Origin: Gamsiella multidivaricata
Taxonomy: Eukaryota > Mortierellomycota > Mortierellomycetes > Mortierellales > Mortierellaceae
Assembly: GCF_025024155.1 (NCBI RefSeq)
Contig: NW_026251743.1
Coordinates: 186,001 to 250,000, forward strand
Length of the DNA: 64,000 bases
Direction: 5' to 3'
The notes under the pieces are model-generated. The model made no database searches and had not been told where the DNA came from. It saw only the letters and a program-made list of their open reading frames with translations. Both the position numbers and the translations under genes were made by a program. Positions 34,494-46,122 of this stretch are shown here, in pieces. The stretch's first letter is position 1. Each line of letters opens with the position of its first letter.

Positions 34494-35440
34494 GCTGTAC
34501 TGCTATGGAGTGAATGGGATGGGTGATGAGGAGTGGAGGTGTATAGCAAAAAGACATGACCTCTGCCCCTCCGCAGAAGTGGCTTTGTGTGGTTGCACCC
34601 TCGACTCAAAATGGAAGCAATTGAATTGAGGCAGCCTTCTTGGTCCAGCTACTCTTCGCCACTCTCCTCCTTCCCCGCGACCGGTCGCCCCATTCGCCCC
34701 ATCTCTCCCATTTCCCTTTCTTCCTTCTTTTGTTCTGCTACTGCTGCTTCCCTACTCTCCTTGAAGAACAAAGCCTCCTCCGCTCCTCTGGCCTTCCTTT
34801 CTCCTCTCCTCCTCCCCAGCCTAGCACCCATACACCCTTTTGCGCACCGCCTTTGCTTGTCTTCACGCCGCGGTGTTCCTCCTCGACCGAGAATTGGCTT
34901 CGCCCTATTCCTCGCTGTACTGCTTACTGCTTTCGTCCAAATTGCGCCCTCCAATTGAAGGAACACCCCTTCGCCTCCTTTGTCCAAACTACACAGCTGC
35001 GTTGCTCCCGGGTGTCCTGTGCAGTAAAGTGCCAGTCCGCCAGTCCAGCTGCCTTTCCTTCTTTCCCCAACTGCATCCCGTTTCTGCACCCTCTCTCGTC
35101 CTGACCCCAGCACCACCATATACCCGCCCCTAGACAGCACCGATCCCTCCTCCTCCCCCATTCTTTCCGCTCTTTACCCCCTCCTCCTCCCGTCCGCGGT
35201 CTGTTCGTTGTGCACGCCTGCTTGGTCTCTCCCCTCCCTTCCCCCACCCACGTAGCCCTTTTTTTTTCTTTTTTTTTCTTCTTTTGTACCTCCCTCCAAA
35301 TCTTGAATGTAGCCGAGAGCTCTCGTTACCCTTGGCGCTTGGCATTTATAATCTTCTTTGGAGTATCCTCTCACCGGACTCATTTGCACCGCGCGCAGAC
35401 CACCCACGTTCTCAGAGCGATAACAAAGGGGTCTAAAAGA
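34494..35440. promoter_or_regulatory. Divergent region between IWS1 and the TMEM184-like gene, CT-rich leader
   Basis: From about 34640 to 35300 the plus strand is strongly pyrimidine-rich (CCTCC, TTTCC runs; T runs 35259-35283), the same texture as upstream of the CSL gene. Open frames here are composition artefacts. It presumably contains the IWS1 promoter and a long 5' UTR of the TMEM184-like gene. Confidence 0.5.
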
Positions 35441-38200
35441 ATGAACAACACGCAGCTGATGATCGACGAACGAGCCGCGGCCGACTCTCCAGGCGCCGGT
35501 TCAGGCGACGAGCTGCCTTCTTCCGCAGTCTGGGCTGCGGGTATCTTTGCCTTCAGCGCAACCTTCATTTCCATGGTGGCCATCTGGATGCAGTTCAAAC
35601 ACTATCGTAAACCAGTAGGTATCTCTCTCGCCGATCGGCTTCTCAATTGGTGTCCATCAGACATTGTCCGTGTTCTGTGTTCTGTTACTCACCCAGGACC
35701 GTTCTTGTTTGGACACGCAGCTGTTGCAACGATATGTGGTGCGAATATTATGGATGTAAGTCGACAACGAACCTCAACCGCAGCGTTTTTGATTTGTACT
35801 CATCTACTGCGGGGTGGGGGGGGGGGGGGGGGGGGGGGGGGGGTGTGTGGGAGGGTTTGTTGTTGTTGTTGTTGTTGTCGTCCATCCATTGATGATATTC
35901 CGTTGTGCTTTTGCATTGTATATGGTATCGACAATGGGAACTTTCACCTTTGTCTTTTACTCTACATGGTTGGAAAACACACACAAAACTCAATCGCCTT
36001 CGACCCCTATGCACGCCTTCCAAATGACCAATGGTCTGACGACTGCCCCTCCTCTTCCTGCTTTGGCTGACTTCCACTCCGACCGTATCTAGGGTGCCTA
36101 TCTTTGCTATCTCGTCATGGATTTCATTGGTATCGCTGAATATGTCCTTCTATGTCGATGCTCTACGAGACATTTACGAGGTATGCGACCATGGCATTGC
36201 GCGTTGCATCCGAGGGATGGCCGGTTTTAAACAGGGCATCGTGAAATTGATTTACCACTGACACGGCGGCGTGTGCGTTTTTGCACCCCCCCCCCCCCCC
36301 ACCCGCCCCCCTCCTTCTAGGCGTTTGTTATTTACTGTTTCTTTGGTCTGCTGGTATCCTATCTCGGGGGTGAACGTTCGCTGCTGATCATGCTGCATGG
36401 ACGACCCTATACCAAGCATGTTTTCCCCGTCAGTCTCTGGTACAGGGAGATCGATGTAAGTCGAACGAAGAAGTGTGCCTGAAGTCGGGAAATGAAAGGA
36501 ATTGCAAATGAAAGGAATTGCTATGCTAACGCCACTAGAAATGTCGCGGCTCAAACGATCTGTCCTTTAGGTGGGCGATCCCTACTCATTTTTATTTATC
36601 AAGCGTGGTATTCTTCAATACGTTTACGTTAAGCCCGTATTAGCGGCGGTCACCATGCTTCTCAAATCAAACGATGCCTATAATGACGGCTCGGTCTCTT
36701 TCAAATCTGGATATTTCTGGGTGTCGTTTATCTACAACATAAGCGTCTGCCTCAGTCTTTATTGTCTCGGCATCTTCTTCATGGCCACCCAGGGCGATCT
36801 TGAAGAGTTTCGGTAGGGACTGCTTGTTGGTGGATGAGCCTGATGATAGGGACACGATACACGATGCATAACTTGCAGCATTGCTTACATTTGTATCCAA
36901 TCTTCTGATCACCGCTCTAGTCCGATCCCCAAGTTCTTGTGCATCAAGGCCGTCATCTTTTTCTCATTCTGGCAAGGTTTTGCGATCTCTATTTTGGTGT
37001 CAGTCGGTATCATGAGCAACAGTAAGTGGTTCTCCCCGTGGATAATTCACGGTTGACGGTCCCATGTCAACTTTGAATGCCCTTGATTGATTTATATTAT
37101 ACATATGTTTTTATCATGCTCCAGCCTCGCCTGAGATTGCTGTCGCAATCCAGGATTGGTTGATATGCTTCGAGATGGTATTCGCGTCTGTCGGGCACTG
37201 GTAAGTCGTTAGTTTTCACATTCGAGGGGCAAGATATGTACCATGTATGATGATGCCCCAAGTGCTAACGACGCTTTGTAACGATAGGTATGCATTTTCG
37301 CATAAAGATTACACAGACATAGATATCCAGTCTGCTAGGATGCCTGTGTACTACGCCATTAGGGATGCCTGTGGCATCCAGGATATCGTTCAGGATTCCC
37401 TCGAGACCCTCAAAGGCACGCGCTTCACCTACAGGACATTCGAGCCATCTGAAGGCCTGGCGACCGAAGGCATGAGTCGGTCTGGTCGCATCAATGCTGG
37501 ACTCAGGTATAGCCAGGGAGGAACAACTAAATACTGGCTCCCAGAAACCAACGCCATACCTGGTTCCACGATGTCACAAAACGATCGATTCGATTCGGAC
37601 GACAGACGACAGTTTTCAAGGCACCCACGCGGTAATGCAGAGCGCCCACCTAGCCTATACTTCCCTGATCTGGACGAAGAGGATGAAGACGGACTGGAGG
37701 AACTTTATGATGCCAGCAAGCAGCTCGAGTTTGGGGACTACAACTTCCCTGCCATTGATGTCCACGATCCAAAGGAGGCACAGGGTCGCGGAAAGCGAGG
37801 ACGCCGAGGACCACGGAAGAGCAAGAAAAAAGAGGCGAGATCTCTACTAACAGACCCCAATGGGGCTCAGGAGCCATCTCGAGGATCTGTATTTGGAAAG
37901 GAAGGCTGGAGTGTATCGCCTTCATCGTCACGGCAGCAGACAGGAACACCAACAGCCGCAGCAATCTCCTCAGCTTCGTCGTGGAACGCAAATTCTGCGC
38001 AGGCTAGGGATGGATGCGTTGATAATGTGAACAACTATGTTCCTGAACCAAGGACTTTGAAGGCGATGAGGAGCAGCACGGTTCTGTCTCCGATGCATCA
38101 GCGATCGGCAGAGCAGCAACAGCAACAGCAGCGACAGAATCAGCATCCCCTTGACGACCAGACGGATTCACAGGGTGGTCCTGCGCTGTTCATCTTGTAG
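35441..38200 (+). CDS. TMEM184/organic solute transporter alpha-like membrane protein
   Basis: Eight exons: 35441..35614, 35721..35755, 36093..36180, 36321..36455, 36571..36812, 36921..37021, 37125..37200, 37288..38200, encoding 587 residues. Seven hydrophobic segments fall in the first ~320 residues. Family blocks are AGIFAFSATFISMVAIW, the spliced QRYVVRILWMVPIFAISSW, SLVSLNMSFYVDALRDIYE, AFVIYCFFGLLVSYLGG, RGILQYVYVKPVLA, IPKFLCIKAVIFFSFWQG and WLICFEMVFASVGHWYAF. The last ~270 residues are cytosolic-type, acidic then basic (KRGRRGPRKSKKKE), and Gln/Ser-rich. The family (DUF300) is found in fungal vacuole or plasma membranes; substrate unknown. Exon 2 is 35 nt. Introns 2 and 3 carry long G and C runs. 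Confidence 0.9.
35816..35843 (+). repeat. 28-base poly(G) run followed by a TTG repeat in intron 2
   Basis: 28 consecutive G, preceded by GGGGT and followed by TGTGTGGGAGGG and about eight TTG units. It lies on the transcribed sense strand inside intron 2 of the TMEM184-like gene. A C run of 15 is at 36286-36300 in intron 3. Confidence 0.85.
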
Positions 38201-38927
38201 ACCTGGAAGTCTTAAACGCGTCGAATAAACAAAACATGTGTCGTGTATTTGTTATAATACCATTGTCGATGTCGTGTGAGCATTGGGGGCAGAAGTGATC
38301 GATGCAGCGTGGCGTGGGTGGTACGAGGTGCTCCGCCACAGAGCTCAGTTGGTCTAGTTGACAAATGGAGTGTGGCAAAATCTATTTTTGGAGTTTTGGG
38401 GCCTGAAACTGACCTCGACCTTTCGACAAGAACGAAAGCAGAGTAAGGGAGAGGTGCCGAGTGCTGTTGAGGGAAAGTCAACTTACCTTTACACCTAGAA
38501 AAGAGTACAGCGTGAGTGAATTTGCTAAAAAGGCTGAAGTGTTCGAGAGAAGAGAAGAGGAGGCACATCAATGGCGTAAAAAAAAAGAAAAAAAAATGAA
38601 CACAGCCCTCATCCGTTGATGCGATGGCGCCAGGGAGTGAACGTTAAAGGTCTTCTGCAGAAGAAAGTAAACATCTCCATTGCTCCGCGGGCAAGTGTGA
38701 GTCCGCCTTTTGGGCGCTTCATCAGGCGCATTTTTTTACCGCAGCCTAGATGCGCGATGCCCTTTGCTCAATGAAAAAGGTCGCACCTTAAAAAGAGCCA
38801 AAGTCCTTTTCCCGTCTCACACTCCACCTCTCTCTTTTCCCCCACGGACCCCCTCTTGATACCCATCCTTGTCCTCGCCCCCATCCCCTTCTTCTTCTTC
38901 TTCTTCAGCAGCAGCAGCAGCATCATC
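38201..38927. other. Region between the TMEM184-like and PAP2 genes
   Basis: Includes an AATAAA at 38224-38229 for the TMEM184-like gene. On the minus strand, frames at 38190-38378 and 38212-38571 contain possible splice signals and a HFCPQC motif, but no gene model could be built. The PAP2 leader near 38810-38925 is CT-rich with CTT and CAG repeats. Confidence 0.45.
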
Positions 38928-40801
38928 ATGGTTTCTAAATGGCGCATCCAGGCGCGCACAAAGGCCCTATTTCTGTCCTACGGCAAAGACTGGGCCCTTG
39001 TCCTGATCGTCCTCGCTGCCTTCTCCTACATCGATACCCTCGAACCCTTCCACCGCCAGTTCTCCGTCAAGGATACGACCATCCAGCATCCCTTTGCAAA
39101 GAAAGAGACAATTCCTGTCTGGCTTGCGCTCGTAAGTCACTCCCCTCATCTGAATCCGACAGTCGATCAGTAAAGATCTTTGTGATCGTGTCCAAAGAAC
39201 CACTCCAAGTTACCACCTCAATTGGTCTCCTTTGTCCCAATTGCCGTTTATTATTATTATTATTATTACTAACTTATTATTCACACCAAAACTAACGACC
39301 TGTTATGAACTGTTTGACAAACATGTTTCTACCAAAAAAAAAATATAGATCCTCGCTTTCATCTTGCCCGGAATCATCATCGGCTGTATCGCCATCTTCC
39401 ACCGGAGGTCCTACACTGATCTGCACAATGGCTTACTCGGTTTGTTCCTTGCTCAGGCACTCGTCTTGATTGTTACAGACAGCATCAAGGTAAGATTGGC
39501 CCTTCCTTTGTCTACATTGTCTATATTTTTCCAAAAAAAAAAAAAAAAAAAAAAAAAAAAAGCGAAAAGCGAAAAGCAAAAAGCGAAAAGAGGGAGGAGC
39601 AATGTACCTCCGCGGTGTGTGTGGGGATGAGATGTTTTGTATCATGCGAAAATACTTATTTTCCCGTGCAAGAAAATCAAGAAATCGACCACTGATATTT
39701 GTTTGTTTAGGTGGCAATGAACGCGGGTGTTGTTGTTATTGTTGTCGCCGTCGTTGGCGTTGTCTTGATGGACTCGAGACAGTCGATTCGTGCTGCGAGT
39801 TTGGCAGAAGCACAACAGCCCAAAGACAATGGACAAACGATAGGAAAAAAAAAAAAAAAAAAAAAAAAGGCTAAGGGATCCTGGAGCGAAGTAGAATGTG
39901 CAATTGGACCATTCGCCCTTTTTACACCCTCAAAAGAAGATCGTGGGCATTTGGCGTGTGGGTGATATTGGGGAGGGATTGGCTCTTTACGTTACTCTCG
40001 AGCTTTCTGGCCGAGTGTTTTTCCTTTTTTTTTAGCCGGAATGAGGCCTTGCTTACTCATCCAACTCTTTATTATTTTTGTGATAATGACAATCCTTCAT
40101 AGATCGCCGTAGGAAGGCCTCGCCCCGACCTTCTCGATCGGTGCCTCAGTATCTACGACAATGACTATGATGGCACACCCCTTCCATTGCTCACAGACCC
40201 AGTCAACATGCTCTCCAACACTTCTATCTGCACCAGGACGGAGCTGCTCAGGGACGGCTTCAAGTCCTTCCCCTCCGGACATTCCTCCTTCTCCTTTGGT
40301 GGACTTGGCTACCTATCCATGTATCTTGCAGGAAAACTCCAACTCTTTGATGAGCGTGGGCATATTTACAAGTCCGTGGTCGTACTCGCCCCTCTCATCC
40401 TGGCCGCGTTGATTGCGACATCTCGCGTGGACGACTACAGACACCATTGGCAGGATGTGACAGTCGGATCCTTCATCGGCTCTGTCTTTGCAGTCTTTTC
40501 CTACCGCCAATACTACCCTTCCCTCGCTGCTGCGAAGTGCGGTCGCCCGTTCTCACCTCGTGTCTTTGAGGAGCTTTTGCCAACAACGCTGTTGTCTCAC
40601 CATCATCATCACGATCAAGACGGCGAGCCACGCGCGGGGGATGAGTCGTCTCGGCAATCGTTCCTGAACAACATGGGTGGAGCAGGATCAAGGGATAGTA
40701 CTGCAAACAATCTCTCAGGAACGAGTTTGGACGAGATTCACGGTCAGGGCCCCAAATATGACACAACCTTGCCATACGACCGGGTGCGTCTTGGACAGTA
40801 A
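38928..40801 (+). CDS. PAP2-family lipid phosphate phosphatase (DPP1/LPP-like)
   Basis: Three exons: 38928..39131, 39349..39489, 40103..40801, encoding 347 residues. The three-part phosphatase signature is complete: KX6RP at the exon 2-3 junction (KIAVGRPRP, residues 115-123), PSGH (172-175) and SRX5H (SRVDDYRH, 222-229). About six membrane helices surround it (WALVLIVLAAFSYI, ILAFILPGIIIGCIAIF, LFLAQALVLIVT and others). The catalytic His nucleophile is in SRX5H. Such enzymes remove phosphate from phosphatidate, lysophosphatidate or diacylglycerol pyrophosphate in ER, vacuole or plasma membrane; the exact substrate cannot be told. The tail has a HHHHHD run and is polar. Intron 2 is 613 bp with A runs of 29 (39533-39561) and 24 (39845-39868). 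Confidence 0.92.
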
Positions 40802-41155
40802 AACTAGTAGGACCTTCTCGGGACTAACATTGGCGCGATCGGTCAAAGATCTTACAACCAACATCTATCGGCAACAGCCCTGTGCATACGCCCAGTGTGG
40901 TCGCACTTCTTGGTCCCATGCGCCCGCGCACGCAAGCCCAAACGGCATACCATTAAACATATGCATCTTCCTCATTCTCCGTTAATAAACTCTGAACTCT
41001 CACCCACAATGACAATTTATGACTAATGCAATGTCCATCTCTTATCTACCTGAGTGTCCGAAACGAAAAGGGTTCTTTTAGTGCCTGCAAAACGCTGGCT
41101 AGTCTATGTAATGAGTACATCGAGTCTGGGGTCCCAATGTGTCAACGATCGCACT
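40802..41155. other. Convergent gap between the PAP2 and GNAT genes
   Basis: AATAAA at 40984-40989 fits the PAP2 poly(A) site. No gene seen. Confidence 0.6.
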
Positions 41156-41707
41156 TCAGATCAGGGTGGTGCTCCTCCCCTTGATGCCCTCGCTGTCCTT
41201 AGCCAGCTTCGTCAGGGCCTCGCCATCGACTCTCATGGTCTGCCACTCGTCCATTGCAACCGCTCCCAAGGACTTGTAGAACTGAATACTGGGCTCGTTC
41301 CATTTCAAAACCGACCACTCCAATCGTCCGCCTTTCATTAACTCGACCTCCCTCGCTAGCTCTCCCAACAGTCTTTTGCCGATGCGCTGACCACGGGCCG
41401 ATTCCTTCACAAATAGATCCTCAAGATAAATTCCACCGCGCCCGCGCCAGGTCGAGTAGTTAGTGAAGTAAAGAGCAAGGCCCACGGGCTCGGTGCTCGA
41501 GGGCACGAAGGCCAAGAGACAGGAAGCCAAGTTCTGTGAGGTTGGATGCAGAGGGGTGAATCGAAGGGTGTTGAGTAGCGACTCCTCCGTGGCCTCGACG
41601 GTCGATGCGGGCTCTCGCTCGTACTTGGCGAGTTCGTGGATGAGCGAGAGGATGGAACCGACGTCGGAGGGCGTTGCCGGACGAACTATCACTTGAGATG
41701 GCGGCAT
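41156..41707 (-). CDS. GNAT acetyltransferase, diamine N-acetyltransferase (SSAT)-like
   Basis: Single-exon 183-residue frame. The GNAT fold is clear: VIVRPATPSDVGSILSLIHE at the start, AKYEREPA as in SSAT enzymes, GLALYFTNYSTWRGRGGIYL, EDLFVKESARGQRIGKRLL carrying the R-x-x-G-x-G/A-like acetyl-CoA loop (RGQRIG), and EWSVLKWNEPSIQFYKSLGA as the conserved C-terminal motif. The YEREP and LEDLFV blocks are typical of spermidine/spermine or thialysine acetyltransferases. It likely acetylates polyamines or related small amines using acetyl-CoA in the cytosol; substrate is inferred. Length matches the family (about 170-180). Confidence 0.9.
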   Translation of the reverse strand: MPPSQVIVRPATPSDVGSILSLIHELAKYEREPASTVEATEESLLNTLRFTPLHPTSQNLASCLLAFVPSSTEPVGLALYFTNYSTWRGRGGIYLEDLFVKESARGQRIGKRLLGELAREVELMKGGRLEWSVLKWNEPSIQFYKSLGAVAMDEWQTMRVDGEALTKLAKDSEGIKGRSTTLI

Positions 41708-42369
41708 CTTTTTATTTTCTGATTGAACTGCGGTTGTTGTTAACGTGGAAGTGTGGGGAAGAAGAAGAAGGAAGAGCTGGGTTGATATTTTTTTTATAGT
41801 AGGAGCTTTCTCTTCATGCCCCTGACAAATGGCGAACTCGTGTGAATTTTAATCGAGTTCAACCTCTAGACCAAATCCAGATCGCTCCGGCTTGCTCATA
41901 GTGCGCAGATGAGTGGGTCTATGAATGCAGCAGACATGCCTGGGAGGAGAAAAACAACATAAGAACACTCATTTTTGCGCTCGGCGGAATTGACGTATCC
42001 TTAGCGAGCAGGCTGCGGAAGCGTAGGAGGTCCTCGGAGTAGAAGATATCTCGACCCGAATACTCAGGGTATGAAATAAAGATGGTGTTTATTTGATCTG
42101 CCCTCTAGACAAGCTTTGCACGAAGGACCCTGACACCCTTGACCGTCGGACATTTGTTTTAAGTGAAAAGTCTTAACGAAGGCATCCTCGATGTATCTAT
42201 GCCGTCTAGGAGCACGCGATGACACCCACGGAGCGCCTCATATGTGGGTATATAGGACGAGATCTAAGGCCTTTGTCCTCGATCTCTGGAATCTCTCTTG
42301 GTCTGCGGTTGTCCCCTGCCAGACTTCCCAGTGCTTGCTTTTTTATCCTCCCCATGACAAAGATGGGCT
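41708..42369. other. Intergenic, upstream of the GNAT gene
   Basis: GNAT promoter with a T-rich stretch near 41790 and the 3' region of the next minus-strand gene. No gene seen. Confidence 0.5.
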
Positions 42370-42615
42370 TCAGACGTGGCCAATATCGACGGGCGGGTCC
42401 ATTTTATCCCGCTTCCGTTGGTTCTGTTGATACTGCCGGACCTGTTTGGCTGCCCTGTCGACGACCAGTCCTGCGACATTGCCTGTCCCCTTAGCCATGC
42501 AGTAGAAGAAGGTGCCGAGGATGAGCAGGGGGATGCCGAGGATAAGGAACCAGATGAAGAGCGAGAATATCCGCTGAAAGAGAGCGCTGCCGAGAATGAA
42601 TGACTTTATCGACAT
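42370..42615 (-). CDS. Small single-span membrane protein, unknown function
   Basis: 81-residue frame on the minus strand. One strong membrane segment at about residues 15-40 (RIFSLFIWFLILGIPLLILG then TFFYC), followed by an amphipathic basic tail with VVDRAAKQVRQYQQNQRKR. A polypyrimidine tract with CTACAG lies just upstream of the ATG, consistent with a 5' UTR intron. No family is recognised; organisation resembles small ER or mitochondrial accessory proteins. Coding status is supported by the hydrophobic/charged layout rather than homology. Confidence 0.5.
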   Translation of the reverse strand: MSIKSFILGSALFQRIFSLFIWFLILGIPLLILGTFFYCMAKGTGNVAGLVVDRAAKQVRQYQQNQRKRDKMDPPVDIGHV

Positions 42616-43242
42616 CTTTTACTCTTTTGCTGTAGGGGAGGTTCCTTTGCGAAAGGAATGGGAGAGGATGGTTAGTGCCTGTTTGATCGGTATGAAGACA
42701 ATGTCTGGGCGCTGTGCCTTCATCATCTATGGTCTTGTTACCAGGGCGGGGTGCTGGATGGGTTGCTGGGATTCGAATGAGCGAGGAGGTCACTTTCAGG
42801 AGATGATGAGAGTGGGATGTCTGTTTAAAAAAAATTAAACATCGCGTGTCTGAAGTGGCGAATCACATCCGTCCGTTTCGACACGGTATCACCAGTCTGG
42901 GCCCCAGGTACCGGCGTCAGGAGGACCGTCGACGGCCAGTGCGTCGAGGCGGAATCCCCTCAAAAAGATTAGGGCATTCCAATCGATTGTCCATTGAAGA
43001 CCACCCAGCCGCAGTGCAAAGGATACACTCAACCTCTCTCTTTGCAGCAGAGTGGGGTTACGCGCAGAAACCCCAAAAGCGCAACTAGTCCTGGTCCCTT
43101 CTGGGGCTGAGTAGTGTCCCCTTCGTCATCTCTGGCCCATTGCCCCTTTGCCTGTCCATCCAACATCTCCTTCTCAGAGCACACATCCACTCCCACACAT
43201 ACTCCCTTCACTCGCCACACACCATCAACAACAACTATAACC
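42616..43242. other. Intergenic: leader of the 81-aa gene and RVS161 promoter
   Basis: Divergent promoter region. The 80-codon frame at 42846-43088 lacks an ATG start and features. CA- and CT-rich sequence precedes the RVS161 ATG. Confidence 0.5.
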
Positions 43243-44481
43243 ATGAGCTGGTACGCGAGACCTATAGGGAAAACATTGTTGCTTCAGACATCAAGGGCCT
43301 GGAGCAGCTTCACACAGAGTTTCCACTCACCACCTTTCTCCTCATGCAAACAGGTCCGGTCTGAAGAAGAACCTGAGTCGCGCGACCACGTCCGTGTTGT
43401 CCAAGACGGGCAACATGGACCGGACAACAGACCGCGAATTCGAGGAAGAGGAGAAGCGCTTCAAGAAGTACGGATCACTGTGATATTCATCAACCACTTC
43501 GCTCACCCTGTACTTTCGCGTTGGGACCCTGGCGGAAAAGTACTTTGAATAACCCTATGACACCTCAATTGGCCCAATTGGTACATCGACTATAGTCTCG
43601 AGCAAAAAGTCGAAAAACTGCACAGGGAGGCGAACGGATATTCTCAGGCTGTGCGAAGTAAGGCGATGCATCCACCACAGGACCTTGCTTTGCTTTACAC
43701 TCTATCGATGTTCTAATCCAGGACTGACCTGCGAATGCATACGTGCGTCGTTATATGTTCACCTATAGATATGACGGGATCTCAGCTGAAGATTGCATCA
43801 ATTATCGACCAATTCTATGATGAGGGTGCCCCGATGGGTATTTATGGCGTCAAGTACAAGGAGGCTGTTGCCAAGCTGGAACAGCAGGCACAGGATGAAG
43901 TAGTGGGTGTCGTTTCTCAGGGGGAGTAAATTGAAAAACAGACTACATTGGAGAAGCACTTGACATAGCCTTATTAACCCGTGCGTCTGTCGCTCCATTT
44001 GAACATGTGTTTTCTGCATGCACAGGATGCCGCATACAGGACTACAGTGCTGGAACCCGTCGGACGGTATTCAGCCTACTTCCCCGAAATCAACGAGGCC
44101 ATCAAGCGACGGAACAAAAAATTGCTGGATTATGATGCTGCCCGCTCCAAGGTCCGCAAGCTGGTCGAGAAGCCATCCGAAGACGCCACCAAACTGCCAA
44201 GAGCTGAGCACGAGGCCAACGCGCTAAGGGAAACGTACGAGACCATGAACGCGCAACTGACCTCGGAGCTACCAAAGATTATTGATTCTCGTGTCGCCTA
44301 TCTGGACCCCTCATTTGAGGCGGTTGTCAAGTCACAGCTTTCGTTCTCACAGGATGCACACAATACACTGGAGGGTCTCAGGCAGTTTTTCCCCCCGGAA
44401 ACAGAGGGCTATGAATTGGACGAGGCCGCAGAGGGGATCTTGGCCCAGATGAGAGAGCTGTCCATCTGTGGATTGGCTTAA
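43243..44481 (+). CDS. RVS161: N-BAR amphiphysin-type protein Rvs161
   Basis: Five exons: 43243..43250, 43354..43467, 43596..43657, 43769..43902, 44026..44481, encoding 257 residues (yeast Rvs161 is 265). The 8-nt first exon gives MS plus two bases of W; splicing yields MSWSGLKKNLSRATT, the amphipathic N-terminus of the family. BAR-domain blocks are DRTTDREFEEEEKRFKK, VEKLHREANGYSQAVR, ASIIDQFYDEG, TVLEPVGRYSAYFPEINEA, IKRRNKKLLDYDAARSKVRK, LVEKPSEDATKLPRAEHE, VAYLDPSFEAVVKSQLSF and the end ILAQMRELSICGLA. It forms curved dimers that bend membrane during endocytic vesicle scission, in yeast with Rvs167. The exon 4 donor is ambiguous by one codon (43899 or 43903). Confidence 0.93.
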
Positions 44482-44673
44482 TAATAATGAGACAGCTTTT
44501 GGTTGCTTGTAAGCCATGGTCCTGTAACTATTGTCGCTGAGCCGTGGACTAATACCCCTCCGGCACGGTGTCCGACATCATGTACAACCGTATCTATTTT
44601 ATTGTGCTCCGCTCCCAATAAAAACAATATGCCGCTTAATCCTGTCGCTGGAACCACTGACATGATTACCGCT

Positions 44674-45707
44674 TTAGAGCCCAAAAAAGTTGATATTTGC
44701 AGCTGTGAACGCTTGGTACTGCTCTGAAGACCTCCACTCTTTATATGCGGGATTCTTCTCGACATTGTTCTTGACAGCCATGATAGCAGGGGTCAGTTCT
44801 TCTGAAATCAGGACGTTGTCGCCGCATAATCGAACAAGGTGTTCGATCACCGACGCAGTCTTGATATCTGCGATCGATAGCTACAAGTCGCAAAACGAAA
44901 GCCATAGGACATGTCAGCATTGTGAATAAAAAAAAATGAAAAAGAAAAAGAAAAAAGATAAAGTCTTATACCTGATCACCAACGTAGTGACCATTGGCCC
45001 CATTAGCCCTCAGGTGTTTCTCATGAAACTTGATCCACTCTGTTAGACTACGTGTCCTGAACCTTTCCAGGAACGCCGGTCGCTCTTCTTTCGGCGACTG
45101 GACGACGTTGTGGATCAAGAATGAAAAGAGCGCATGGGTCGAACTCAGGTACATTTTGACAAGATTCTCCTCCCAGAAATCCTTGCCGAGCAATCCAGCC
45201 CTGCTTGCCAGGAACTGTTCAATCGTGCTGATCTCGGCGAGCTCGATTGTCTATGGATCGTTGTACAGCACAGGGTTTAGTGTCCATGGATTGCAAATCG
45301 AGAAAACTATTTGCTCTACAAGGGATCGTTACTTTGCCACACTTTGTCTCCTCGCGCAAGACAGGGACATGTCCAAACGGTGTCGAGTCCTTCTGAACCC
45401 TCCATTCCTAGTAAAGTACGGTTATTTCAGTAGAATCCAAAGACATTAGCTGAAAGCCCTCCTCTTGTTTTTTTTTTTTCTTTTTGTGTCTTGCGTCAAT
45501 ATAGGTTCGCTAACTAATATGCCCGCGGTTGAGGAGGCTTACAGGAAATCTCAATGTCGTGAATTTGTACGGTTCACCAGAGATAATCATTGTCGTGCGG
45601 ATGCACCCAACAAGGCCATGAAACGGAAAGTAGACCAGGTTGTGGGTATTGTCCCGGGCTTGGATGAGATCTGCAGGGTTGGATGTTGCGGATAGCGTTT
45701 CGGGCAT
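44674..45707 (-). CDS. Glutathione S-transferase A of the cluster
   Basis: Four exons on the minus strand: 45707..45543, 45407..45333, 45250..44972, 44880..44674, encoding 241 residues. The thioredoxin-like N-domain reads NLVYFPFHGLVGCIRTTMII and STPFGHVPVLREE, with the cis-Pro of GSTs in VPVL and the glutathione-contact Glu-Ser equivalent at AEISTIEQFL. The all-helical C-domain contains NGHYVGDQLSIADIKTASVI, the GST N-capping box region. Sequence style suggests a sigma/mu-like fungal GST. It is paralogous to the next gene, with the same first-exon length (165 nt) and the same last-intron position, but has one extra intron after residue 80. Role: glutathione conjugation in detoxification, inferred. 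Confidence 0.88.
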
Positions 45708-46122
45708 GTTGAAGAAGGATGCCAGAACCTGGAAGAAGTATAAGGAGAAGAACTGTAGGGAGATGCCGAGGCGAGAGTGGAGTGGGTGCAGGTTTTATCC
45801 ACCACGTCCTCTGGCGAGAATAACTCCGGAACCAATTGATGCCGGCGCCGTGCTTTGTACCGCCGCACGTTGCCCGTTTGTGGTCGCCGCAAGGAATGGT
45901 CAGTCAATTGGGCGAAATAAAATGAGGCTATCTGCGGTGATCACACACAAACCAGCATAAGATTCAGAACTGGTCCCTGCTGCGCAGTAACCCCTCGGCG
46001 TGCTTCCCATTCAGGCAGAAACCTCCGGATCCTGGCCATCGATCAAATGATGTGTGGAATGGTCAAGGTGCTTTATTCCTTCAATTAGGAAAATGACATG
46101 TAAGATACAATGCACGAACAAT
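45708..46122. other. Spacer between GST genes A and B
   Basis: Promoter of GST A and 3' end of GST B. No separate gene seen. Confidence 0.55.

Noticed and set aside
34649..35161. 170-codon minus-strand frame upstream of the TMEM184-like gene
   Set aside because: Gly/Arg/Glu-rich product of a CT-rich leader read in antisense; no features.
38190..38571. Possible minus-strand spliced gene with a HFCPQC motif
   Set aside because: Splice-like signals exist but no consistent joined frame or family could be established.
42750..42780. GGATTCGAATG resembling a tRNA B box
   Set aside because: No surrounding cloverleaf.
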